Part shown: one piece after another, positions 7,470-14,661 of the stretch
Numbering within the stretch: position 1 is the stretch's first letter
How the letters are laid out: the number at the start of each line of letters is the position of its first letter
Source of the DNA: an uncultured Hyphomonadaceae bacterium
Lineage (GTDB): Bacteria; Pseudomonadota; Alphaproteobacteria; Caulobacterales; Hyphomonadaceae
Direction of reading: 5' to 3'
NCBI GenBank assembly: GCA_913057945.1
Contig: CAJXOF010000014.1
Span: 1-64,000 of the forward strand
Length of the DNA stretch: 64,000 bases
Position numbers and translations under genes: made by a program
Notes under the pieces: model-generated
Told to the model about the DNA's origin: nothing
What the model saw: the letters and a program-made list of their open reading frames with translations, nothing else
Database searches by the model: none

Positions 7470-8768
7470 TCAGATGCCGGAGGGCTCGACGCTCTTTTTC
7501 GGCAGGCGGACATTCCGGCGGAAGGTCGCAATCATCACATAGAGCAAGGCGAGGCCGGATGCGGTGAGGCCCAGGACCTGGAGCATCAGCTGCCGCGTCC
7601 ACTTGATGCCTGTGTCGGCAATGCGCAGTGCGCCCGGCCCGTCCTGTTTCACGAGGGCCACCGAGCGGTCCCCGCCCGCCTCGGCCAGCAATCGGGCGCG
7701 GCGGAGATCGGGACTGTCTTTCACATGCTCGATGAGTGTGATTGCCGCCGGAGTGCTGGTCAGCATGCCGATCCGGTCGATCTGGGTCAGGTCGGTTTCA
7801 AGCTCCAGCAAGCCATCGGCATTGATCGAGTCGAGATAGGCGTTCCGTACCCGGTCGACGCGAACGCTGGTCGTGGCCAGTTCTCCCAGGGCCTCTTCCA
7901 GCGCGGGGCGCAAGACATCATCGGGCAGGGCGTTGTTCAGGCGGCCTTTCAGGTAAGCCGTGAATTCCGGCGTCATTCTCCGGGCGCGGCGAGCAGATTT
8001 GAGGATGGAGGCCGCCCGGATGTTGCCTTCCGACAGGCCATCGGGGGTATCCGCGCCAATCAGGGCAAGCGCGGTGATCTTGAGGGTGATCGGATCAACC
8101 CGGTCGCCCCTGAGCCAGCGCTCGGAATTGTTGGCGAGGTCCGCAAATGTCCCAAGCAGGACGAAGCGCCGGTCCGACGGACGGGCCGTGCTGGAGACGC
8201 TGACTTCGGAGTCTTCCGCAGTCTCGTCGGCAATCCCTTCTTCGGGCACATTATCCGTGCCGTCTGTATCTTCGATGATGGCAGACGCGCTCGGGATATT
8301 TCGGGAGCCAGCCGAGGCCTGGGCCTTTTCGAATTTCAGGCCGATATCGAGCGGCAATTTGCGCAGCGCGGCGGCGGCCATTCGGTCATCCGCGCGGTCC
8401 AGCTTCACGCCGCTGGAATCGGCTTCCAGCTCGCGCACGGAGTCCCGGTCGAGCATTTGAGGCGCCGCCAGAAGGAAGCCGCGCGCGGCTGCGACATCCA
8501 TGTCGGTCAGTTCACGTTCGACTATGTCATGCCAGAATTTGTACTTGTCGCCGCCATTGCGCGGCGCGATCGCCGCAAATGTATCGTCCATGTTGCGACG
8601 GGTCTGATCGATTGATTCAATGGTGGGGGAGTCTGAAAAACTCTCGCCGGAAAAAGCCATGGTGAGGCTTTGCGCAGCGATGACGGGCATGAGGATCAGC
8701 AGTGAGTTGAACACCACCGCCTGCATCCAACCGGACGATTTATCCATAGTTTTCCGGCGTCGGGCCAT
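7470..8768 (-). CDS. Large two-TM protein of unknown function
   Basis: The 432-residue protein has one membrane helix near the N-terminus (about residues 15-37, after a basic MARRRK start) and a second near the C-terminus (about 398-420). They enclose a large, mostly helical, acidic domain that is probably periplasmic. A low-complexity acidic stretch (EDTDGTDNVPEEGIADETAE) lies near residues 165-185. The layout, two helices around an extracytoplasmic sensor-like domain, resembles input domains of signalling proteins, but no output domain is present. I recognise no family. An internal ATG at 8747 (MDKSSGW) is an alternative start. It lies between flbT/marC and dksA/fliM, so a link to motility is possible but unproven. 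Confidence 0.55.
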   Translation of the reverse strand: MARRRKTMDKSSGWMQAVVFNSLLILMPVIAAQSLTMAFSGESFSDSPTIESIDQTRRNMDDTFAAIAPRNGGDKYKFWHDIVERELTDMDVAAARGFLLAAPQMLDRDSVRELEADSSGVKLDRADDRMAAAALRKLPLDIGLKFEKAQASAGSRNIPSASAIIEDTDGTDNVPEEGIADETAEDSEVSVSSTARPSDRRFVLLGTFADLANNSERWLRGDRVDPITLKITALALIGADTPDGLSEGNIRAASILKSARRARRMTPEFTAYLKGRLNNALPDDVLRPALEEALGELATTSVRVDRVRNAYLDSINADGLLELETDLTQIDRIGMLTSTPAAITLIEHVKDSPDLRRARLLAEAGGDRSVALVKQDGPGALRIADTGIKWTRQLMLQVLGLTASGLALLYVMIATFRRNVRLPKKSVEPSGI

Positions 8769-9028
8769 CTACGCTGAAACCAGTCATCCGTTGTGTTTTG
8801 GACAGGCAATCATAGAGCGCGTCGTCGGGAGAAAGATCAAGTCCCGGCCTGTAAATTGCACAGGAACAAGCGGTTTCAGGCACCAAGGTTTGGTAACATT
8901 ATAATGAAGATTACATGTTTTTGCCTCAATTGTCTGAAAACATTGACGAAAATTACACAGCCTCAGCAATTGCAGAGAATCACTTGGGGGTCTATATCCG
9001 CCCCCAAACAGAGTTAAGGTGATAAGCG

Positions 9029-9445
9029 ATGAGTGTTGACCTTTCGGACGACTATCGCCCCTCGGATGACGAGGAGTTCATGAACAAGCGTCAGCTCGCT
9101 TACTTCCGGCGGCTTCTGGAAAACTGGAAGGCCGATATTCTGGACGGCGCGAAGCAGACCATCAACAATCTTCAGGGTGAGTCAGGATCCCTGCCGGATA
9201 TCGTGGACCGTGCATCTGCGGAAAGCGACAAGGCCCTGGAATTGCGCACACGCGACCGCCAACGCAAGCTTATCTCCAAGATCGACTCGGCCCTGCGCCG
9301 GATTGATGACGGCTCCTACGGGTATTGCGAAGTGACGGGTGAGCCAATTGGCCTGCGTCGTCTCGAAGCGCGACCGACGGCGACGCTGAGCCTCGAAGCG
9401 CAGGAACGCCACGAGCGCAAGGAACGCACGCTGCGCGACGACTGA
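9029..9445 (+). CDS. dksA: RNA polymerase-binding transcription factor DksA (single-cysteine type)
   Basis: The 138-residue protein has the DksA layout: an N-terminal helix, a coiled-coil finger (about residues 20-90) and a C-terminal globular zinc-finger region SYGYCEVTGEPIGLRRLEA. DksA enters the RNA polymerase secondary channel and, with ppGpp, resets transcription from rRNA and amino-acid promoters. Of the four zinc ligands of E. coli DksA only one cysteine remains, C100; the others are T103, S121 and A124. This is the C-x2-T-x17-S-x2-A form known in some alphaproteobacteria such as Rhodobacter, which works with little or no zinc. It is followed by a strong terminator, so it is likely monocistronic. 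Confidence 0.94.
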   Translation: MSVDLSDDYRPSDDEEFMNKRQLAYFRRLLENWKADILDGAKQTINNLQGESGSLPDIVDRASAESDKALELRTRDRQRKLISKIDSALRRIDDGSYGYCEVTGEPIGLRRLEARPTATLSLEAQERHERKERTLRDD

Positions 9446-9477
9446 CGCCTTCCGAATACGAGTACCAGAATAAAAAG

Positions 9478-9511
9478 CGGCGGTGACCCTGATCGGGATC
9501 ACCGCCGTTTT
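9478..9511 (+). terminator. Intrinsic terminator of dksA
   Basis: The arm CGGCGGTGA-CCC at 9478-9489 pairs with GGGATCACCGCCG at 9495-9507 (one bulged T), closed by a short loop and followed by TTTT. It begins 32 bases after the dksA stop. Confidence 0.85.
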
Positions 9512-9858
9512 CATTTACCCATCAACCCAACGCTTCGGCGGTTATGCTTGGAGCCTCATGCGTTGAAGACATACTGCCACCAAGGTCCAAAGGATGTCTT
9601 ACAGCATGGTAATCAAGGCCTTAACAGCTGCATGTGATATTTAACGCAAAGCGCGCCTGCATTAAGGCTAACGGAGTTTTGGGTTGCACCATGGCTGAGG
9701 ATGACCGCAGCAGGGCGGAAATTACTAACCAGTCGTTAACCGTATCTGGCGCACAACAAACTGGAACACGTGAACCGGCTACCCGCTCCATGAAGACTGA
9801 TCTGCCTCTTGCTGCCGATGACGGATGGGACATGTCTCCCAGACGTGAGGCCGACATC
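9512..9858 (+). promoter_or_regulatory. fliM upstream region with CtrA-like motifs
   Basis: If fliM starts at 9859 this stretch of about 350 bases is non-coding. It is rich in TTAA: TTAAC at 9621-9625 and 9641-9645, and a near-consensus CtrA box CTAA-N7-TTAAC at 9725-9740 (consensus TTAA-N7-TTAA, one mismatch). An open frame continues from fliM back to a GTG at 9634, but its residues look non-coding. CtrA control of fliM is known in Caulobacter; here it is inferred from the box. Confidence 0.45.
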
Positions 9859-10854
9859 ATGCTTGACATGCCGACAACATTCGAGCCGATCACGCCGACG
9901 CGTCGAATCCCGACATCGCGCGGTGTGCTCAGCTCCGCCGAGATCGAAGCCCTGCTGCGTCCCAATCTGGACGACATGCCTGAGCCGGAGCCCGAGCCGG
10001 AACAGGTGATTGATGTTGCTGTTCCGGATCTGGTTAAACGGCTCCCCGCCGAACCGACCGAAATAACTGAAGATGCGCGCCGGGTTGCATCGCGCCTCAC
10101 TCTGGCGCTGCGGGATGGCTGCGGCCTGAAAGCTGCGGCGCTGGCCCGGGCCAGTGCGCGCGGCAGTTTCGACCAGGGGCTGGAGACCGAGTGCGCCGGC
10201 CGTGGCTCGGCGATTGCCTGCTACGTCGCGCCGGGCGGCGAGATCGCGGCCATGCTGGTAATCAGTGCATCGCTGGCGAACGCCCTGATCGAGACCGCCT
10301 GTGGCGGCACGCCGACCGCGGGCCATCACCGCGCCCTCACACCGATGGATGCTGCGTTGCTGGAAGGGCTGGTCCGCCCGCTTGGCACAGCCTTGGCGCC
10401 GTCTCTCAAATTCTCCCGTATCGAGACCGATGCGGAATTTGCCTCGGCGCTCGCCGGGCCGGGCACGACCTCCATCCTCGATCTCGATATACGCGTTGAG
10501 GATCTGAAGATGCCGGCGCGCCTGATCCTTGCCGAAGACGATCTGTTCGACCTGTCCAGCGATGTGCCGCCCGCGCGCGCTCAGGGCCGTGTGTCGCACT
10601 CTGCCGCACCGTCGGCTGGGGCAGGGGCGATGACCGCCGTGCTCACAGCGCGGGTTGCATCGCTGAGCGTGCCCTTGTCCCGTCTTGCAGACCTGAAGCC
10701 CGGCTCGACCCTGCTGCTGGGCTTGCCCGCCGACCAGCCGGTCGAACTCCTGACGGGCGGCCGGGATGGCGCGGTCGTTGCTGAAGGCGAGATTGGCCGC
10801 AAAGGCAACCGGATGGCGCTGCGGATCAGCCGGCGGACAGCCCTGCTGCGCTAG
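9859..10854 (+). CDS. fliM: Flagellar motor switch protein FliM
   Basis: The protein (331 residues from this start) carries the FliM N-terminal CheY-binding motif as GVLSSAEIEALL near residue 22. A middle domain follows with LIETACGGTPTAGHHRALTP, matching the FliM LI..FGG...FT.. block. The C-terminal SpoA/FliN-like domain runs from about residue 255 to the end (VASLSVPLSRLADLKPGSTL). FliM forms the cytoplasmic C-ring with FliN and FliG and sets rotation direction. I chose ATG 9859 because TGAGG lies 8 bases upstream and the length then fits FliM (about 330). Starts at 9790, 9691 or GTG 9634 remain possible. The sequence is divergent, and no other motor gene is next to it. Confidence 0.82.
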   Translation: MLDMPTTFEPITPTRRIPTSRGVLSSAEIEALLRPNLDDMPEPEPEPEQVIDVAVPDLVKRLPAEPTEITEDARRVASRLTLALRDGCGLKAAALARASARGSFDQGLETECAGRGSAIACYVAPGGEIAAMLVISASLANALIETACGGTPTAGHHRALTPMDAALLEGLVRPLGTALAPSLKFSRIETDAEFASALAGPGTTSILDLDIRVEDLKMPARLILAEDDLFDLSSDVPPARAQGRVSHSAAPSAGAGAMTAVLTARVASLSVPLSRLADLKPGSTLLLGLPADQPVELLTGGRDGAVVAEGEIGRKGNRMALRISRRTALLR

Positions 10855-10878
10855 GCAGGGGCTTGCCCTCACGGCGTC

Positions 10879-11862
10879 CTACATGTTGGCTTCAGCGCCT
10901 GCTTTCGACGCTTCTTCCGTGCCACCCCCCCGGATTTCCGCTTCGCGCTGGGCCCATAGCCGCTTCTGGTATTTGGTCGAGATCACATCGGTGACCACCA
11001 GCACGAAGATGACGAGGTAGAAGGATGATTTGGACATCGCTTCGACCGTGTAAGAGAACAGCTTCATATGGGCGAGATGCGCGCCTTCGGTGACGAGCAG
11101 GATGCCGACCAGGAACAGAATGAACAGGCCCATGACCTCGTACATGCGGTTCTTCTTGAGGAAGTTTGCCACCGCGTCCGCCATCATCGCCATCACCACG
11201 CCGGATACGATGATCGCAATCGCCATCAGCCAGACTTGGTACTCCTTGCCCGGTCGGCAGGCGACCGCGTCCACCATGGGCTGGGCGATCAGGGCTTCCT
11301 TGCAGTCGGTAACGGTGCCTGTGAACGTTCCGATCGTCTCGCCGGCGGAATTCACGATGCGCGCGATTTCCTCATTCGCGATCGCCATCGCGGAGAGGAT
11401 GGAGTCGAAGGAAAAGACGAGGTTCATGGCCACGATCAGGCCGATAGCCTGCATCACCGATTTCGATTTGCCGCCCTCACTATGCTCGATGTGTTCCACC
11501 GTCAGCATGTGCGAGATTTCCTTGATCGCCGTATAGATGATGAAGGACCCACCCGCGAAGGTGATCATGCTCTGAAAAGTGAATTCGCCTTCGATGATCC
11601 CGGTCAGATGAAAGCCGAATAGCGGCTCTGCCAGCGCATCGAACAGGGCGACGATGACAAACAGGAGAACGATCCGGAACAGCACAGCCAGCCCGATGCC
11701 CCACTGGCGGACCATGGGGGCCTTGGCTTCGCCGACCCGTTTTGATTCGATGGAAATGTAGAGCAGATTGTCAAAGCCGAGGACGGCCTGGAGCATCAAA
11801 AGCATCAATAGCGTAAACAGGCCCGATACGGAGAAGACCTCCGCCAACATTTCACCCAGCAT
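10879..11862 (-). CDS. TerC-family membrane protein (Alx/TerC type)
   Basis: The 327-residue protein has about eight membrane helices with the two TerC signatures: AVLGFDNLLYISIESKR near residue 26 and NLVFSFDSILSAMAIA near residue 150, each placing an Asp inside a helix. TerC/Alx/MeeF proteins are linked to manganese export and to metallation of exoenzymes; an older link is tellurite resistance. A loop of about 35 residues between helices 5 and 6 contains two cysteines (TDCKEALIAQPMVDAVACRP) and is longer than in the usual family. The gap upstream is only 62 bases, too short for a yybP-ykoY manganese riboswitch. It converges on fliM. Confidence 0.88.
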   Translation of the reverse strand: MLGEMLAEVFSVSGLFTLLMLLMLQAVLGFDNLLYISIESKRVGEAKAPMVRQWGIGLAVLFRIVLLFVIVALFDALAEPLFGFHLTGIIEGEFTFQSMITFAGGSFIIYTAIKEISHMLTVEHIEHSEGGKSKSVMQAIGLIVAMNLVFSFDSILSAMAIANEEIARIVNSAGETIGTFTGTVTDCKEALIAQPMVDAVACRPGKEYQVWLMAIAIIVSGVVMAMMADAVANFLKKNRMYEVMGLFILFLVGILLVTEGAHLAHMKLFSYTVEAMSKSSFYLVIFVLVVTDVISTKYQKRLWAQREAEIRGGGTEEASKAGAEANM

Positions 11863-11924
11863 CCCCGAATCTCCTGATATAAAATCTGATCCAATTCCCT
11901 GATAGGGAGAGTGGACCGGTCAAA

Positions 11925-12572
11925 TCAAGTTACGCCGGAGGTCTTTAACAGTTCCGCTTCGATCTCGACGTGCACCTTATCGGTCAGCAGGCCGCTGAAC
12001 CGATCAATGCCGAACACGGTCCGGTCCAGGTCTGTGGTGGCCGAGAAACCGGCGACCTGGGCATTGCGCAGCCGGTCGAAGCCGGCGCCATTGAAAGTCA
12101 CCGACAGGATGATCGGCGCGTTCTTGCCGTGCAGGGTCAAGATGCCCTCGACCTCCGCCGTGACCGGGCCGGTTATCAGGATGCGCGTCGACTGGAACCG
12201 GGCTTCAGGGAAATTGGCTGCGCTGAACCAGTCTGATCCCATCAGCGTGTCCGCGAATGCGTCATTCGCGATGTCGAGCGAGGTCATGTCGACCACGCCT
12301 TCCACCCGCGCCTCTGCCGGAGCGTCCGGTTCACCGCTCAACTGGACGTCAAACCGTTCGAAGCGTCCGACATAGGTGGAATAGCCAAGATGATCGATCT
12401 TGAAGGTGAGGGCGGCGTGGGCCGGATCGAGTTGCCAGTCGCCGCCCTCCATATTCACGACATCCGTGGTCACATCCGGTTTGAGGATGGGGGCGAGCAC
12501 GGAGGTGCACGCAGCGAGCCCGGCCAGTGCGAGCGGAGCAAGACAGGCGCGGGCAAAGCTGCGTGGGATCAT
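11925..12572 (-). CDS. YceI-family lipoprotein
   Basis: The 215-residue protein has a lipoprotein signal ending in LAGLAAC, then a YceI-like domain from about residue 44: DWQLDPAHAALTFKIDHLGYS, FDVQLSGEPDAPAEARVEGV, and a C-terminal FGIDRFSGLLTDKVHVEIEA strand. YceI proteins form a lipocalin-like beta barrel that binds polyisoprenoids or other lipids in the periplasm. The lipid anchor makes this copy membrane-attached, unlike E. coli YceI, which is soluble. It begins 3 bases after the DUF885 gene on the same strand, so the two are co-transcribed. Confidence 0.88.
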   Translation of the reverse strand: MIPRSFARACLAPLALAGLAACTSVLAPILKPDVTTDVVNMEGGDWQLDPAHAALTFKIDHLGYSTYVGRFERFDVQLSGEPDAPAEARVEGVVDMTSLDIANDAFADTLMGSDWFSAANFPEARFQSTRILITGPVTAEVEGILTLHGKNAPIILSVTFNGAGFDRLRNAQVAGFSATTDLDRTVFGIDRFSGLLTDKVHVEIEAELLKTSGVT

Positions 12573-12574
12573 GG

Positions 12575-14464
12575 TCAGGCGCCCTTCGTCTCGGCGACCC
12601 AGGCGTTCACATTCTCTTCGAGAATCTGAAGCGGCACCGGGCCATCTTTCAGGACAACGTCGTGGAAGTCGGCGATGTCGAAGTCTTCACCGAGCTCAGT
12701 TTTCGCCATTTCGCGCAACTCAAGGATCTTGAGCATGCCGATTTTGTAGGCCGTCGCCTGTCCGGGCATCACGATATAGCGCTCGATGGCCTTCTTCGCG
12801 TCACCTTCCGGATTGGGCGTGTTGTCCAGCAGGTACTGAATCGCTTCTTCGCGGGTCCATTTCTTGTCATGGATCCCGGTATCGACGACGAGCCGTGCGG
12901 CGCGCCAGATCTCCATGGCGAGGCGCCCGAAATCGTCATACGGGTCGGAATAATAGCCCATCTCCTTCGGCAGAAACTCCGTGTAGAGCCCCCAGCCTTC
13001 CGAGAAAGCAGTATAGCCGCCATATTTCCGGAAGCTCGGAATGCCTTCCAGCTCCTGCGCAATGGCGATCTGCATGTGGTGGCCCGGAATGCCCTCATGG
13101 AAGGCAAGCGCCTGCAGCTGGTAAGTTGGCATGTCCTGCATGCGATAGAGGTTGGCGTAATAGGTGCCCGGCCGGCTACCATCCGGGGCAGGGCGGGAGT
13201 AGAAGGCCTTGCCAGCGGATTTCTCGCGGAACGGCTCGACCGCCTTAACGATCATGTCGGCCTTGGGGAATGTGTTGAACACGCTCGGCAGGTCGGCCTT
13301 CATCTTTTCGATCTGCGCCCGCGCTTCGGTCAGATAGGCGTCACGGCCTTCTTCGGTGTTCGGCATGTAGAATTGCGGATCGGTCCGCATGAACTCGAAG
13401 AACTCCTTGAGCGTGCCTTCAAATCCGACCTTCGTCATGATCCCGCGCATCTCGTCATGGATGCGGGCGACCTCGTCCAGGCCCAGCTGGTGGATATCCC
13501 CGGCGCTCTTGTCGGTCGTGGTGATATGTTTCAGGCGCATCGCGTAATAGGCGTCACCTTCAGGCAGCTTCCACGCGCCATCCTCGGTCGTGGCGGACTC
13601 CGACTGTGTCTCCATGACGGCAATCAGGTTTTCATAGGCCGGGCCTACCGAGGTCTCGAGCGCCGCAGCGGCACTTGCGAGCAGCTCATCGGCCTGGGCA
13701 GAGTCGATCGTGCCGCCCTCGACGAGGCCGGACACCTTGCCGCGGAAATCCTTCATCAGGGGGCTGTCTTCGCTGCCATCATCCACATCGGACGTGAAGG
13801 GATAGCCGGTGATCACACCCTTGGAATCATTCAGCACATACGGATACACAAAGGCGGGTGGCATGATGCCAAGGCCTGCGGAATATTCAGCATTTTCAAT
13901 ATTCTGGGCCAGATAAGTTTCGACGCCTTCAAGGCGGGCCACATAGGCTTCGGCATCAGACAGGCTGGTGACGCCATGCTGGTTTATCAGGAAGGCCGGG
14001 ATGCCCGACTGGACGCCGCCCATCTGGTCGAAGACATAATCGTAGTGGCGGTAGGGGAAACCGGCTTCGGCGTCGGCCAGCTCATATTCGGCGAGGCGCC
14101 AGGACAGCTTGGCCTGGTCGTCCAGCAGGTCGAAATCGAACAGCGTCTTCATCTCGGCGACGTTGGCGCGCTGGATCTCCATCTCCTTGATGTCGGCCGC
14201 GTCCGAGGCGTCATTCCATTTGTCGTAATCCGTCTTCACACCGAGATAGGTCTGGTACATCGGGTTGCGCGCCAGGGTCTCCTGGAACTTGTCCTCGAAC
14301 CACTGGTTCAGCCGGGCGCTCTCGGCGGCCACCAGTTCGGTGCGGTCTGCCTGGGTCGGAGCGGGGGGAAGGTCTGCGACTGGGGGCGACAGCGTCGACT
14401 CCGGCGTGCTCTGACAGGCGCCGAGCAGCAGGAGCGCTGCGATTGCTGTTGAAGTCCGTCTCAT
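12575..14464 (-). CDS. DUF885 family metallopeptidase lipoprotein
   Basis: From the ATG at 14464 the protein has 629 residues. It starts with a lipoprotein signal, MRRTSTAIAALLLLGACQS, with lipobox LGAC. An upstream in-frame extension of 66 codons lacks coding character. The zinc motif AFHEGIPGHHMQIAIAQ (HExxPGHH) lies in the last third, followed by the downstream metal-ligand region TAFSEGWGLYTE. DUF885 proteins are predicted M3/M32-like zinc peptidases of the periplasm or cell surface, and some members are dipeptidases. The large open frame on the opposite strand is a shadow. It heads a two-gene unit with the YceI lipoprotein, divergent from cckA. Confidence 0.88.
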   Translation of the reverse strand: MRRTSTAIAALLLLGACQSTPESTLSPPVADLPPAPTQADRTELVAAESARLNQWFEDKFQETLARNPMYQTYLGVKTDYDKWNDASDAADIKEMEIQRANVAEMKTLFDFDLLDDQAKLSWRLAEYELADAEAGFPYRHYDYVFDQMGGVQSGIPAFLINQHGVTSLSDAEAYVARLEGVETYLAQNIENAEYSAGLGIMPPAFVYPYVLNDSKGVITGYPFTSDVDDGSEDSPLMKDFRGKVSGLVEGGTIDSAQADELLASAAAALETSVGPAYENLIAVMETQSESATTEDGAWKLPEGDAYYAMRLKHITTTDKSAGDIHQLGLDEVARIHDEMRGIMTKVGFEGTLKEFFEFMRTDPQFYMPNTEEGRDAYLTEARAQIEKMKADLPSVFNTFPKADMIVKAVEPFREKSAGKAFYSRPAPDGSRPGTYYANLYRMQDMPTYQLQALAFHEGIPGHHMQIAIAQELEGIPSFRKYGGYTAFSEGWGLYTEFLPKEMGYYSDPYDDFGRLAMEIWRAARLVVDTGIHDKKWTREEAIQYLLDNTPNPEGDAKKAIERYIVMPGQATAYKIGMLKILELREMAKTELGEDFDIADFHDVVLKDGPVPLQILEENVNAWVAETKGA

Positions 14465-14661
14465 GAAAAGCTCCGATTCCACTGTGATTTCTGTAATTTT
14501 CAACGTTGGTCTTAACGTCTTTTTCGCTTTCATTAACCTTTGTCGTGCCACATTTGGTACACTAGGATTCCGTATGACTGAGTCGGCAGCGATGCCGAAC
14601 GGAAAAGGCGTAGAGTGCTGGCCCAACCTTGGCGGCTGGCAACAGGAGTGTAAAGCGACCA
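14465..14661 (+). promoter_or_regulatory. Divergent promoter region of cckA with GANTC and TTAAC sites
   Basis: This 197-base gap separates the DUF885 gene from cckA. It holds three GANTC sites (14475, 14566, 14580), the target of the CcrM cell-cycle methylase. It also holds two TTAAC CtrA-like half-sites on the same strand at 14512 and 14533, 21 bases apart. AGGAG at 14645-14649 is the cckA ribosome site. Cell-cycle control of cckA is inferred from these motifs. Confidence 0.45.

Noticed and set aside
11863..11924. Manganese riboswitch (yybP-ykoY) upstream of the TerC gene
   Set aside because: The gap is only 62 bases, too short for that riboswitch, and no conserved core is seen.
12527..14452. 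A 641-codon forward open frame
   Set aside because: It is the antisense shadow of the DUF885 metallopeptidase gene, which has a lipobox, a zinc motif and good composition; the forward frame has none.
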